A stretch of 64,000 nt of DNA from Rhizobium sp. BK316 (GTDB lineage: Bacteria > Pseudomonadota > Alphaproteobacteria > Rhizobiales > Rhizobiaceae): NCBI RefSeq assembly GCF_014193695.1, contig NZ_JACHZR010000006.1:62001-126000 (forward strand). Reading direction: 5' to 3'. The notes beneath the pieces are model-generated. The model was not told the DNA's origin. It did not search any database and worked only from the letters and a program-made list of their open reading frames with translations. Positions within the stretch are counted from its first letter, which is position 1; each line of letters opens with the position of its first letter. Made by a program: the position numbers and the translations under genes. Below, piece by piece: positions 51,210-61,318 of the stretch.

Positions 51210-52880
51210 TCAGACCCTGGTGATGAAAACAGTGACGACGGGCTTCTTGCCCCAGATGTGATTGGCGGCAGCGCGCACGGCGCGGCGCACAGCCTCCTGT
51301 ACCATGTCGATATCCTTCCGGCGGGCGCGTGGAATGCTCTCAAACGCACTGATCGCGGCGTCGAACAACCCATCCTCCATATCCTCGCCCTCGTCATCAT
51401 AGGCCGGCAGGCCGATCGCGACGAGATCGGGCTCGCCGATGATATCATAGCGGCTGTCAAGGACGATGCTGACGGCAACATGGCCGACATAGGCAAGCTT
51501 CTTGCGCTCGCCGATACCCATCTCATCAAAATCACCGATCAGCGACCCATCCTTGTAGATGCGGCCATGCGGCGCCTTGTCGATCACCTCGGCCGGCCCC
51601 GGCGCGAGCCGCAGCACGTCGCCGTTGCGCACACGCGGCACGGTCGCGATACCGGATTGTTCGGCAAGCTCCTTGTGGGCCGTCAGATGCGTCGCCTCGC
51701 CATGCACGGGCACGACGATCTTCGGCCGTGTCCATTCGTACATCTTCTGCAGCTCGTTGCGGCGCGGATGGCCAGAGACATGCACCAGCGCCTCTGTATC
51801 AGTGATGATGTGAACGCCCTGCTCCACGAGGCCATTCTTGATATCCTGGATCGCCTTCTCGTTACCGGGGATGGCACGCGAGGAGAAGACGACGATATCG
51901 TCGGCGGTGAACGCCACATTGCGCATCTCGTCACGGGAAAGCTTGGCAAGGGCAGCGCGCGGCTCGCCCTGGCTGCCGGTGAGAATGACCACGACCTTGT
52001 CGCGCGGAATGAAACCGTAATCCTCCTCGGAGATGAACGGCTTAATGCCCTCCATCAGTCCGATGTCCTGAGCGACATCGCACACGCGCTTCAGCGAGCT
52101 TCCGAGCAGCAGCACTTCGCGGCCCGCAGCTTCTGCGGCTTCGGCGACAGTGCGGATACGGCCGACATTCGAGGAGAAGGTGGTGATGGCCACGCGTCCC
52201 TCGGCATCTTCGATGATCTTGCGCAGGCTCTCCGAGACATCCTTCTCCGAGGGCGAAACGCCATCGCGCAGCGCATTGGTGGAGTCGCAGAGCAGTGCCA
52301 GCACGCCTTCATCGCCAAGCTGGCGGAAACGCGTCTCGTCGGTCAGAGGTCCAAGCGATGGCTCGTGATCGATCTTCCAGTCGCCGGTGTGGATGACATT
52401 GCCGAGCGGCGTGCGGATCATCAGCGACATCGGTTCGGGGATGGAGTGATTGACGGCAACACCTTCGATGCTGAAGGGACCGACATTGATCGTATCGCCC
52501 GCCTTGAAAATCGTCACCGGCACTTCGCCGATCGCATCCTTCTCGAAATTGCGCTTGGCTTCCAGCAGGCCGGCGGTGAAGGGCGAGGCGTAGACTGGAA
52601 CATTCAGGCCCGGCCAGAGGTCGGCGAGCGCGCCGTAGTGATCCTCATGGGCGTGGGTGATGATGATCGCCTTGAGGTTCTTGCGCTCATTGGCGAGGAA
52701 GCGGATATCCGGCAGGACGAGATCGACGCCCGGTAAATCCGGCCCCGGAAAGGTAACGCCGCAATCCACCATGATCCACTGGCGATGATCCGCCGGGCCG
52801 TAACCGTACAGCGCGAGATTCATGCCGATCTCGCCGACGCCGCCCAGGGGCAGGAATACCAGTTCGTCCTGTTTCGCCAT
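51210..52880 (-). CDS. rnj: Ribonuclease J
   Basis: A 5'-3' exo- and endoribonuclease of the metallo-beta-lactamase/beta-CASP family, acting in rRNA maturation and mRNA decay. ATG 52880 (MAKQDELVFLPLGGVGEIGM) is preferred over GTG 52898; 556 residues. The zinc motif is THAHEDHYGAL, with His in HTGDWKIDHEP and Asp in ALLCDSTNA, and the beta-CASP His/Glu lie in VHVSGHPRRNEL and VPVHGEATHL. It coexists here with RNases E and R, a combination usual for rhizobia. Confidence 0.95.
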   Translation of the reverse strand: MAKQDELVFLPLGGVGEIGMNLALYGYGPADHRQWIMVDCGVTFPGPDLPGVDLVLPDIRFLANERKNLKAIIITHAHEDHYGALADLWPGLNVPVYASPFTAGLLEAKRNFEKDAIGEVPVTIFKAGDTINVGPFSIEGVAVNHSIPEPMSLMIRTPLGNVIHTGDWKIDHEPSLGPLTDETRFRQLGDEGVLALLCDSTNALRDGVSPSEKDVSESLRKIIEDAEGRVAITTFSSNVGRIRTVAEAAEAAGREVLLLGSSLKRVCDVAQDIGLMEGIKPFISEEDYGFIPRDKVVVILTGSQGEPRAALAKLSRDEMRNVAFTADDIVVFSSRAIPGNEKAIQDIKNGLVEQGVHIITDTEALVHVSGHPRRNELQKMYEWTRPKIVVPVHGEATHLTAHKELAEQSGIATVPRVRNGDVLRLAPGPAEVIDKAPHGRIYKDGSLIGDFDEMGIGERKKLAYVGHVAVSIVLDSRYDIIGEPDLVAIGLPAYDDEGEDMEDGLFDAAISAFESIPRARRKDIDMVQEAVRRAVRAAANHIWGKKPVVTVFITRV

Positions 52881-52897
52881 AATGTCTATTTTTTCCA

Positions 52898-53662
52898 CTA
52901 TCCAAAGAATACATCGCCGGCCGCAATCGGCATCATCCTGCCTGTGCCGGTATCGAGCATCAACAGGCCATTATCATCTATCCCGGCGAAATATCCGGAA
53001 ATCGACCGGTCGGGCAGATTCACGGTTATCTTTTCGCCAATACCACAGGCGACGGCACGCCACCGCGCCGTGATCTCGGCAATACCCTGTCCTTCATTCC
53101 AGATATCCAGCACGTCGGCCATCGAGGCGAAGAGGTGGGCGAAGAGCTCTTCGGGCGAAGCTGCACTTCCCTGATCGCGCAGGCAGGTGACGGGATAGAT
53201 AGGATTGTCGGGCATGACCGACACATTGATGCCGATGCCGATCACGACAGCGTGACGGCCATCCGCCAGCCGTTCACCTTCCACGAGGATGCCGCAGGTT
53301 TTCTTGCGACCGATCAGGATATCGTTCGGCCACTTCACCTCCAGCGGCTCGGCGCCGGGCGGCAGCACACTGCGGACCGCCTGATGCACGGCGACCGCGA
53401 TTGCCAGCGGCAGGGAGGCAAGGCGCTCCATCGGCGCCGGATCGATGAGCAGAAGGGAAGCGTAGAGATTGCCGCGCTCCGAAACCCAAGGACGGCCCCG
53501 GCGGCCCCGGCCGCCGGTCTGTCTTTCAGCGGTCACCCAGAGCAGGCCGCCGTCCCCTGCCCGAGCCCGGGCAAGGCATTCCGTGTTGGTCGATGACGTA
53601 TCCGACAAGGCCTCGTGCCTGATATCGCCGAGCGATATCCGGCGCCGCTTGTCGGAAAACAT
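52898..53662 (-). CDS. birA: Biotin--[acetyl-CoA-carboxylase] ligase
   Basis: This enzyme activates biotin with ATP and attaches it to carboxylase carrier proteins. ATG 53662 overlaps the nuoN stop (TGATG); 254 residues. The biotinyl-AMP loop is GRGRRGRPW, followed by GNLYASLLL, LEVKWPNDILIGRKKTCGIL and VIGIGINV. The N-terminal helix-turn-helix of the E. coli repressor form is absent, so it is a pure ligase. It is the gene directly behind nuoN, probably co-transcribed. Confidence 0.94.
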   Translation of the reverse strand: MFSDKRRRISLGDIRHEALSDTSSTNTECLARARAGDGGLLWVTAERQTGGRGRRGRPWVSERGNLYASLLLIDPAPMERLASLPLAIAVAVHQAVRSVLPPGAEPLEVKWPNDILIGRKKTCGILVEGERLADGRHAVVIGIGINVSVMPDNPIYPVTCLRDQGSAASPEELFAHLFASMADVLDIWNEGQGIAEITARWRAVACGIGEKITVNLPDRSISGYFAGIDDNGLLMLDTGTGRMMPIAAGDVFFG

Positions 53663-55107
53663 CAAAACAGCGTTGCTGCGGCGAGTTCAGCCGCGCCGCC
53701 GATCGGGCCGCCGATGAGAACATAGGCGGCGACGAAGAGACCGGAGAGACCGAAGACGAGGCGCAGCGAACCGGAGACGCGAGCGAATTCGCCGGTCGCC
53801 TCATCGAACCACATCAGCTTGATGACGCGCAGATAGTAGTAAGCGCCGACGACCGAGGCCAGAACACCGATGACGGCAAGCGCATAGAGCTTTGCCTCGA
53901 TGGCGGCGACGAAGACGAAGTACTTCGCGAAGAAGCCTGCAAGCGGCGGGATACCGGCAAGCGAGAACATCAGCGCGGTCAGCACCACGGCCATGAAGGG
54001 GTTCGTCGTCGACAGGCCGGCGAGATCGCTGACATTCTCGACAACAGTGCCGTCCTTGCGGCGCATCGACATGATGATCGCGAAGGAGCCGAGCGTCATG
54101 ACCATGTAGATCGCCATGTAGAGCATGACGCCGGTGACGCCCGTCTGGTTGCCGGCCGCAAGGCCGACCAGCGCATAACCCATGTGACCGATCGACGAAT
54201 AGGCCATCAGTCGCTTGATGTTCTTCTGGCCGATCGCCGCAAACGAGCCGAGCAGCATGGAGGCGATCGAGATGAAGACGATGACCTGCTGCCAGTCGGT
54301 CAATACCGGCTGGAACGCGCTGATGACGATACGGGTCATCATCGCCATGGCGGCAACCTTCGGTGCGCTTGCGAGGAAGGCGGTGACCGGGGTCGGCGCG
54401 CCTTCATAAACGTCCGGCGTCCACATGTGGAAGGGAACGGCCGAGATCTTGAAGGCGATGCCGGCGAGGATGAAGACGAGGCCGAAGACCAGACCGAGCG
54501 AGCGTGCTCCTTCGACCGTGAGCGCCTGGGCAACCTCGGCGAAGTGCGTGTGGCCGGTGAAGCCGTAGACCAGCGACATGCCGTAGAGCAGCATGCCCGA
54601 CGACAGGGCGCCGAGCACGAAATACTTCAGGCCGGCTTCGGTCGACTTCAGGCTATCGCGGTTGATCGCAGCGATGACGTAGATCGCCAGCGACTGCAGC
54701 TCGAGGCCGAGATAGAGCGCGATCAGGTCGTTAGCCGAGATCATCAGCATGATACCGAGTGTGCACAGCACCAGGAGAACCGGGAACTCGAACTTGTCGA
54801 GCTGGTTTTCTCTGGCGAGACCCATCGACATGAACAGCGCAACGAAGGATCCGATCAGCGCCAGCACCTTCATGAAGCGTGCGAAGCCGTCAGCGAGATA
54901 AACCCCGCCATAGGCAAGGCCGTCGCCAGGGATGAAGATCAGCCAGAGGCCGGAGATGGCGATCACGATCATCGCCAGCGTGCTGACGAGCGGCCCGGAC
55001 CGCTCGCCCGCGAAGACGCCGATCATGAGCAGCACGAGGGCACCGATCGCGAGGATGATTTCCGGCGCGGACAGGTACAGGCTCAGGGAGATTGTTTCAG
55101 CAGTCAT
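53662..55107 (-). CDS. nuoN: NADH-quinone oxidoreductase subunit N
   Basis: An antiporter-like proton channel of complex I. The 481 residues form about 14 transmembrane helices. The conserved Glu and Lys are in the LYLGLELQSLAIYVI and SAVPFHMWTPDVYEGAPTPV stretches typical of NuoN/ND2, with IKRLMAYSSIGHMGYAL in the discontinuous helix. It is the last nuo gene and overlaps birA by one base. Confidence 0.96.
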   Translation of the reverse strand: MTAETISLSLYLSAPEIILAIGALVLLMIGVFAGERSGPLVSTLAMIVIAISGLWLIFIPGDGLAYGGVYLADGFARFMKVLALIGSFVALFMSMGLARENQLDKFEFPVLLVLCTLGIMLMISANDLIALYLGLELQSLAIYVIAAINRDSLKSTEAGLKYFVLGALSSGMLLYGMSLVYGFTGHTHFAEVAQALTVEGARSLGLVFGLVFILAGIAFKISAVPFHMWTPDVYEGAPTPVTAFLASAPKVAAMAMMTRIVISAFQPVLTDWQQVIVFISIASMLLGSFAAIGQKNIKRLMAYSSIGHMGYALVGLAAGNQTGVTGVMLYMAIYMVMTLGSFAIIMSMRRKDGTVVENVSDLAGLSTTNPFMAVVLTALMFSLAGIPPLAGFFAKYFVFVAAIEAKLYALAVIGVLASVVGAYYYLRVIKLMWFDEATGEFARVSGSLRLVFGLSGLFVAAYVLIGGPIGGAAELAAATLF

Positions 55108-55121
55108 GTCCTAAAGTCCCG

Positions 55122-56633
55122 TCATTTCATCGACAGCGCAACATTCTGCGCTGCCTGCACTGCGGCCGAATAGCTGTTGATCAGATGGTCTACGGAAGCT
55201 GCGGTCGCATCGAAGACCGGAGCCGGATAGACACCGAAGAAAATGGTGAGCGCGATCATCGGGTAGAGGATGATCTGTTCACGCGGCGAAAGGTCGAGCA
55301 GTGCCTTCAGCTTTTCCTTCTCCAGCGCGCCGAAGATCACCCGGCGATAGAGCCAGAGCGCATAGGCGGCCGAGAGAATGACGCCGGTGGCTGCAAAAAG
55401 CGCAACCCAGGTATTGGCGCGGAAGACACCGATCAGGGTCAGGAATTCGCCGATGAAGCCCGACGTGCCCGGCAGGCCGACGTTCGCCATGGTGAAGACC
55501 ATGAAGGCGACGGCATATTTCGGCATGTTGTTGACGAGGCCGCCATAGGCGTTGATCTCGCGGGTGTGGGTGCGGTCATAGACGACGCCGACGCAGAGGA
55601 AGAGAGCGGCCGAAACGATACCATGCGACAGCATCTGGAAGATCGAACCCTGCAGACCCTGTGCATTGGCCGCGAAGATGCCCATCGTCACGTAGCCCAT
55701 GTGGGCAACCGAAGAATAGGCGATCAGCTTCTTCATGTCGTCCTGCATCATCGCAACCAGCGAGGTGTAGATGATAGCGATCACGGACATGGCGAAGACG
55801 AGCGGCGCGAAATAGTCCGATGCGACCGGGAACATGCCGATCGAGAAGCGGATCAGACCGTAGCCGCCGAGCTTCAGGAGCACGCCCGCCAGGATGACGG
55901 AACCGGCCGTCGGCGCCTGGACGTGCGCATCCGGGAGCCAGGTGTGGACCGGCCACATCGGCATCTTCACCGCGAAGGAGGCGAAGAAGGCCAGCCACAG
56001 CCAGGTCTGCATCGCCGGCGGGAACTTGTAGTCCAGAAGCTGGGCGATATCGGTCGTGCCGGCCTGCCAGTACATGGCCATGATGGCGAGCAGCATCAGC
56101 ACCGAGCCGAGCAGCGTATAGAGGAAGAACTTGTAGCTCGCATAAACGCGGCTCGCACCACCCCAGACACCGATGATGAGGAACATCGGAATGAGGCCGC
56201 CTTCGAAGAAGACGTAGAAGAGAACGATATCGAGCGAAACGAAGACACCGACCATCATCACTTCGAGGATGAGGAAGGCAATCATGTATTCCTTCATACG
56301 CTTCTCGATCGAGAGCCAGCTTGCGAGCACGCAGAAAGGCATCAGGAAGGTCGTAAGGATGATGAACAGCATGGAGATGCCGTCCACACCGACATGGTAG
56401 CCGATGCCGGTGCCGAGCCAGCTATGCTGCTCGATCATCTGGAAGCCCGGATTGGCGTTGTCGAAGCCGATCCAGATGAAGAGCGAGAGGATGAAGGTGA
56501 AGACCGTGGTGATCAAAGAGATCCACAGCACGTTCTTGCGGCCATTCTCGGTTTCGCCGTTCATCAGCAACAGGAGCACCACGCCGACGAGCGGCAGGAA
56601 GGTGACCGTTGAAAGAATAGGCCAATCGGTCAT
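55122..56633 (-). CDS. nuoM: NADH-quinone oxidoreductase subunit M
   Basis: A 503-residue antiporter-like subunit (ND4 family) of the membrane arm. It has about 14 helices, the KMPMWPVHTWLPDAHVQAPT signature with its key Lys, MKKLIAYSSVAHMGYVTMG and an early channel Glu in FYVFFEGGLIPMFLIIG. Its start shares one base with the nuoL stop. Confidence 0.96.
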   Translation of the reverse strand: MTDWPILSTVTFLPLVGVVLLLLMNGETENGRKNVLWISLITTVFTFILSLFIWIGFDNANPGFQMIEQHSWLGTGIGYHVGVDGISMLFIILTTFLMPFCVLASWLSIEKRMKEYMIAFLILEVMMVGVFVSLDIVLFYVFFEGGLIPMFLIIGVWGGASRVYASYKFFLYTLLGSVLMLLAIMAMYWQAGTTDIAQLLDYKFPPAMQTWLWLAFFASFAVKMPMWPVHTWLPDAHVQAPTAGSVILAGVLLKLGGYGLIRFSIGMFPVASDYFAPLVFAMSVIAIIYTSLVAMMQDDMKKLIAYSSVAHMGYVTMGIFAANAQGLQGSIFQMLSHGIVSAALFLCVGVVYDRTHTREINAYGGLVNNMPKYAVAFMVFTMANVGLPGTSGFIGEFLTLIGVFRANTWVALFAATGVILSAAYALWLYRRVIFGALEKEKLKALLDLSPREQIILYPMIALTIFFGVYPAPVFDATAASVDHLINSYSAAVQAAQNVALSMK

Positions 56634-58630
56634 CAGAAGGAACTCCCGAGCATCATCCAGGTAACGAGCGCCGCAACGCCGATCAGCATCGCGAAGGCAT
56701 AGTGATAGAGGTAGCCGGTCTGCAGGCGCACGACGCGGTCGGTCACGTTGACCACGCGGGCAGCGACGCCGTTCGGACCGTAGGCATCGATGACGCCGAC
56801 GTCACCCTTCTTCCACAGGAAGTTGCCAAGCGCCTTGGCAGTGCGGACGAAGAGGAAGTCGTAGAGTTCATCGAAGTACCACTTGTTGAGCAGGAACTGG
56901 TAGAGAACACGGTGCTGCTGAGCGAGCTTGCGCGGCGTCGAGGGCGACCGGATGTACATGTACCAGGCGGTCACGAAGCCGAGCAGCATGGCGATGAATG
57001 GGCTGAGGCCGACCCAGGCTGGAACGTGATGGAACTCTTCCACCAGTTCGTTCTCGGCGCCGGTGAAGAGCGCGCCCTTCCAGAACTCGGCATATTCCTC
57101 GCCGTAGAAACGGCCTTCGAAGAGCACGCCGGCAAAAACTGCACCGATGGCGAGGAGGTAGAGCGGCACCAGCATGACCTGCGGCGACTCGTGGACATGA
57201 TGCATGACCTCATGCGAAGCGCGCGGCTTGCCGTAGAAGGTCATGAAGATCAGGCGCCAGGAATAGAAGCTCGTGAACAGAGCGGCAATGACCAGCAGCG
57301 TGAAGGCGAAGCCGGCCACCGGGGAATGCGATGCATAGGCAGCTTCGATGATGACGTCCTTCGAGAAGAAGCCTGCAAAGCCGACCGGGGTGAAGGGAAT
57401 GCCGACACCGGTGATCGCCAGCGTGCCGATGATCATCATCCAGAACGTCGCCTTGATGTGCGGACGCAGCCCGCCCATGTAGCGCATGTCCTGCTCGCCA
57501 TCGACGGCGTGAATGACCGAACCGGCGCAGAGGAAGAGCAGAGCCTTGAAGAAGGCGTGCGTGAAGAGGTGGAAGATTGCCGCGCCATAGGCACCGACAC
57601 CGAGAGCGACGAACATGTAGCCGAGCTGCGAGCAGGTCGAATAAGCGATGACGCGCTTGATGTCGTTCTGCACGAGACCGACGGTCGCCGCGAAGAAGGC
57701 GGTGATCGCACCGATGATCGTAACGACCACGAGCGCATCCGGCGAGTGTTCGAAGATCGGCGACATGCGGGCGACGAGGAAGACGCCGGCGGTCACCATA
57801 GTTGCGGCATGGATGAGTGCGGAAACCGGCGTCGGGCCTTCCATGGCGTCCGGCAGCCAGGTGTGCAGCAGGAACTGTGCCGACTTACCCATCGCGCCCA
57901 TGAAGAGCAGCAGGCAGGCGCCGGTCAGCGCATGCGCCTTGTCGAGATGCATGCCGAAGAGGTTCAGGACCACTTCGCCGGCTTCACCGCCGCCTTCCGC
58001 CGGAGCGAAGGTCGCAGCATTGGCGAAGATCGTATCGAGATTGATCGAGCCGAACAGCACGAAGACGGTGGCGATGCCGAGCACGAAGCCGAAATCGCCG
58101 ACGCGGTTGACGATGAAGGCCTTTATTGCAGCCGCCGATGCCGAGGGCTTCTTGTACCAGAAGCCGATCAGCAGATACGAGGCCAGACCCACACCTTCCC
58201 AGCCGAAGAACATCTGCGCGAGGTTGTCGGAGGTCACCAGCATGAGCATGGCGAAGGTGAAGAGCGACAGATAGGCGAAGAAGCGCGGGCGGTGCGGATC
58301 GGTGTGCATGTAACCGATCGAGTAGATGTGCACCAGCGTCGAGACCGTGTTGACGACGATCAGCATGACCGAGGTCAGCGTATCGACACGCAGCGACCAG
58401 GACACGTCGATCCCGCCGGACTGGATCCAGCGCAGAACCTCGACCTTGATAGCGCCCTCGGGATGGCCGAGCGCGACCGTGAAGAAGACGACCCAGGACA
58501 GAACGGCGGCGACGATCATCAGGCCGCTGGTGACATATTCCGACGCCTTGGCGCCGATCGCGCGGCCGAAGAGGCCGGCGATGATCGCGCCGATGAGGGG
58601 AAGGAAGACGATAGCCTTATAGAGGAACAT
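56633..58630 (-). CDS. nuoL: NADH-quinone oxidoreductase subunit L
   Basis: The largest antiporter-like subunit (ND5), 665 residues, with about 16 helices including the long lateral helix at the C-terminus that clamps the membrane arm. Motifs: FFGWEGVGLASYLLIGFWY, KSAQFLLHTWLPDAMEGPTP and IKRVIAYSTCSQLGYMFVAL. It starts 7 bp after the nuoK stop. Confidence 0.96.
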   Translation of the reverse strand: MFLYKAIVFLPLIGAIIAGLFGRAIGAKASEYVTSGLMIVAAVLSWVVFFTVALGHPEGAIKVEVLRWIQSGGIDVSWSLRVDTLTSVMLIVVNTVSTLVHIYSIGYMHTDPHRPRFFAYLSLFTFAMLMLVTSDNLAQMFFGWEGVGLASYLLIGFWYKKPSASAAAIKAFIVNRVGDFGFVLGIATVFVLFGSINLDTIFANAATFAPAEGGGEAGEVVLNLFGMHLDKAHALTGACLLLFMGAMGKSAQFLLHTWLPDAMEGPTPVSALIHAATMVTAGVFLVARMSPIFEHSPDALVVVTIIGAITAFFAATVGLVQNDIKRVIAYSTCSQLGYMFVALGVGAYGAAIFHLFTHAFFKALLFLCAGSVIHAVDGEQDMRYMGGLRPHIKATFWMMIIGTLAITGVGIPFTPVGFAGFFSKDVIIEAAYASHSPVAGFAFTLLVIAALFTSFYSWRLIFMTFYGKPRASHEVMHHVHESPQVMLVPLYLLAIGAVFAGVLFEGRFYGEEYAEFWKGALFTGAENELVEEFHHVPAWVGLSPFIAMLLGFVTAWYMYIRSPSTPRKLAQQHRVLYQFLLNKWYFDELYDFLFVRTAKALGNFLWKKGDVGVIDAYGPNGVAARVVNVTDRVVRLQTGYLYHYAFAMLIGVAALVTWMMLGSSF

Positions 58631-58637
58631 GAGCCGC

Positions 58638-58946
58638 TCAGCCCTTCATCATATTGACGTCTTCGACCGCGATCGAACCGCGGTTGCGGTAGAAGACAAC
58701 GAGAATTGCAAGACCGATCGCCGCTTCGGCAGCAGCAACGGTCAGAATGAACAATGCGAACACCTGGCCGACGATGTCGTTGAGGAACGATGAGAAGGCG
58801 ACCATGTTGATGTTGACCGACAGCAGGATCAATTCGACCGACATCAGGATGACGATGACGTTCTTTCGGTTCAGGAAGATGCCGAAGATGCCGATCGTGA
58901 AGAGGATGGCGCTGACCGTGAGATAGTGGGAGAGTCCGATGACCAT
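58638..58946 (-). CDS. nuoK: NADH-quinone oxidoreductase subunit K
   Basis: ND4L, 102 residues, three transmembrane helices. The conserved membrane Glu residues needed for coupling are in LMSVELILLSVNINMVAFS and TVAAAEAAIGLAILV. It lies between nuoJ and nuoL with short gaps. Confidence 0.96.
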   Translation of the reverse strand: MVIGLSHYLTVSAILFTIGIFGIFLNRKNVIVILMSVELILLSVNINMVAFSSFLNDIVGQVFALFILTVAAAEAAIGLAILVVFYRNRGSIAVEDVNMMKG

Positions 58947-58971
58947 GTTCTTTGTTCCTTGACCTCTCGGT

Positions 58972-59589
58972 TCAGTTCACGCCCTGGCCCGGCTTGACCT
59001 TGACCACCTCGACGGCAGTCGCGGGCGTGCGGGCAACCTGGCGGGAAATATTCTGCCGCTTGATGTTGGTGCGATGCCTCAGCGTCAGCACGATCGCGCC
59101 GATCATGGCGACCAGCAGGACCAGACCGGCGATCTGGAAGAAGTAGACGTAATTCGTGTAGAGCACGTCGCCGAGCGCGGCCGTATTGGTGCGCTCTGTG
59201 AGAGCCGGAATCGGCATGGCGACCGTCTTGGCGACCTCCGGCGAGATCACGCTGCCGCCGACGACGACGATGAGCTCAGCAGCGAGGATGAGGCCGATCA
59301 GCGCGCCGATCGGCGCATATTCGAGAACACCGGCGCGAAGCTCAGTGAAGTCGATGTCGAGCATCATCACCACGAAGAGGAAGAGAACCGCAACCGCGCC
59401 GACATAGACGACGAGCAGGATCATCGCCAGGAATTCGGCACCCAGCAGCAGGAAGAGACCGGCTGCATTGAAGAACACCAGGATCAGGAACAGAACCGAG
59501 TGAACCGGGTTCTTCGCCCAGATGACCATGAACGCCGACGCTATCGCGACAAAGGCGAAAAGATAGAAAAATAGAGCCTGCAGACCCAT
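58972..59589 (-). CDS. nuoJ: NADH-quinone oxidoreductase subunit J
   Basis: ND6, 205 residues from ATG 59589 (MGLQALFFYLFAFVAIASAF); a longer upstream frame lacks coding character. Five helices are predicted, with the conserved Tyr/Gly stretch LLVVYVGAVAVLFLFVVMML. The C-terminal tail is soluble and basic. A 142-bp gap separates it from nuoI. Confidence 0.95.
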   Translation of the reverse strand: MGLQALFFYLFAFVAIASAFMVIWAKNPVHSVLFLILVFFNAAGLFLLLGAEFLAMILLVVYVGAVAVLFLFVVMMLDIDFTELRAGVLEYAPIGALIGLILAAELIVVVGGSVISPEVAKTVAMPIPALTERTNTAALGDVLYTNYVYFFQIAGLVLLVAMIGAIVLTLRHRTNIKRQNISRQVARTPATAVEVVKVKPGQGVN

Positions 59590-59731
59590 GTTGGTGCCTT
59601 TTTCATCTTCCCCCGGGCAGCCGGGAGTTTCCCTGCCCGATAGGACCTCGCACAGCCTTCGCCGGCAAAGCCCCGGTGCATGTTGACCGCGGCAGGCAAG
59701 AGCGCCCTCTCCGCGGCATTTCAAATCTCAA

Positions 59732-60223
59732 TCAGCGGTACGGCGCGTCGATCGCAATGTTACGGGCGATTTCACGCTCCCACCGGTCGCCGTTTTCGAG
59801 CAGCCGCTGCTTGTCGAAGTAGAGCTCTTCACGAGTCTCGGTGGCGAATTCGAAATTCGGGCCTTCGACGATCGCATCGACCGGGCATGCCTCCTGGCAG
59901 AAGCCGCAATAGATGCATTTCACCATATCGATATCGTAACGCACCGTGCGGCGCGTGCCATCGTTGCGGCGCGGGCCGGCTTCGATGGTGATCGCCTGAG
60001 CGGGACAGATCGCTTCGCACAGCTTGCAGGCGATGCAGCGTTCTTCACCGTTCGGATAACGGCGCAGCGCATGTTCGCCGCGGAAGCGCGGACTGACCGG
60101 ACCCTTTTCGAAGGGGTAGTTGATCGTCGCCTTCTGCTTGAAGAAGTAGCGCATTGACAGGAAGAAGGCGCCGACGAATTCCTTGAGGAAAAGCGAGTTG
60201 ATGGAGGCGGACAGGCTTCCCAT
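59732..60223 (-). CDS. nuoI: NADH-quinone oxidoreductase subunit I
   Basis: The 8Fe ferredoxin-like subunit linking the peripheral arm to the quinone site, 163 residues from ATG 60223 (MGSLSASINSLFLKEFVGAF). Two [4Fe-4S] motifs are seen: CIACKLCEAICPA and CIYCGFCQEACPVDAI. The N-terminal amphipathic helix lies on the membrane. Confidence 0.96.
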   Translation of the reverse strand: MGSLSASINSLFLKEFVGAFFLSMRYFFKQKATINYPFEKGPVSPRFRGEHALRRYPNGEERCIACKLCEAICPAQAITIEAGPRRNDGTRRTVRYDIDMVKCIYCGFCQEACPVDAIVEGPNFEFATETREELYFDKQRLLENGDRWEREIARNIAIDAPYR

Positions 60224-60259
60224 CTTATTCTCCAATTTTGCCGGAAACGAGGTTGGACA

Positions 60260-61306
60260 TCAGCCGGCCCATCCCGTCAGTTTCAGCACGAATGCAACGA
60301 TGACGACCATGGCGAGCGACAGCGGAAGGAAGACCTTCCAGCCGAGACGCATGAGTTGGTCGTAGCGGTAACGCGGCACGAAAGCCTTGACCATGGCGAA
60401 CATGAAGAACACCAGGCACGCCTTCAGCATGAACCAGATGATGCCGGGCACCCAGTTGATGAGCCAGAAGTCGACCGGCGGCAGCCAGCCACCGAGGAAG
60501 AGGATCGTCGTCAGCGAGCACATCAGGACGACGGCCGCATATTCGCCGAGCATGAACATCATGTACGGAGCAGAGCCGTATTCGACCATGAAGCCGGCGA
60601 CGAGTTCCGATTCGGCTTCCGGAAGGTCGAAGGGCGGGCGATTCGTCTCGGCGAGCGCCGAAATGAAGAAGACGATGAACATCGGGAACAGCGACAGCCA
60701 GTGCCAGTCGAGGAACGATGCCGGCAGGCCGAGCATGGTGCCAAGGCCCGTATGCTGCGCATTGACGATATCGGTCAGGTTCAGCGAACCGACGCAGAGG
60801 AGTACCGTGACGATGACGAAGCCGATCGAAACCTCATAGGACACCATCTGCGCTGCCGAGCGCAGCGCGCCGAGAAACGGATACTTCGAGTTCGAAGCCC
60901 AGCCGCCCATGATGATGCCGTAGACCTCGAGCGACGAGATCGCGAAGATATACAGAATACCGACATTGATGTTGGCAATCACCCAGCCGTCGGCGAGCGG
61001 CACGACCGCCCAGGTCGACAGCGCCAGAAGCACGGTGACCAGCGGAGCCAGCAGGAAGACCGCCTTGTTGGCGCCGGCCGGAATAACCGGCTCCTTGAAG
61101 ACGAATTTCAGAAGGTCGGCGAAGGACTGGAACAGGCCGAAGGGACCGACGACATTCGGGCCGCGGCGAAGCTGGACGGCAGCCCAGATCTTGCGGTCGG
61201 CAAGCAGGACGTAAGCGATGAAGACCAGCAGGCAGACGAGCAGCAGCAGCGACTGACCGATCATGATGATCGCCGGCCAGACATAGGTCGAGAAGAAAGA
61301 ATCCAT
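60260..61306 (-). CDS. nuoH: NADH-quinone oxidoreductase subunit H
   Basis: ND1, the 348-residue membrane subunit at the quinone chamber, with eight helices. Signatures: RRGPNVVGPFGLFQSFADLL and the acidic loop AETNRPPFDLPEAESELVAG, which connects the quinone site to the proton path. It starts 12 bp after the nuoG stop. Confidence 0.96.
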   Translation of the reverse strand: MDSFFSTYVWPAIIMIGQSLLLLVCLLVFIAYVLLADRKIWAAVQLRRGPNVVGPFGLFQSFADLLKFVFKEPVIPAGANKAVFLLAPLVTVLLALSTWAVVPLADGWVIANINVGILYIFAISSLEVYGIIMGGWASNSKYPFLGALRSAAQMVSYEVSIGFVIVTVLLCVGSLNLTDIVNAQHTGLGTMLGLPASFLDWHWLSLFPMFIVFFISALAETNRPPFDLPEAESELVAGFMVEYGSAPYMMFMLGEYAAVVLMCSLTTILFLGGWLPPVDFWLINWVPGIIWFMLKACLVFFMFAMVKAFVPRYRYDQLMRLGWKVFLPLSLAMVVIVAFVLKLTGWAG

Positions 61307-61318
61307 GAGTTCCTGCCC

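Noticed and set aside
55092..58657. Antisense frames of 506 and 651 codons opposite nuoM and nuoL
   Set aside because: Highly charged His/Asp/Glu-rich translations, typical mirror images of hydrophobic membrane protein genes.
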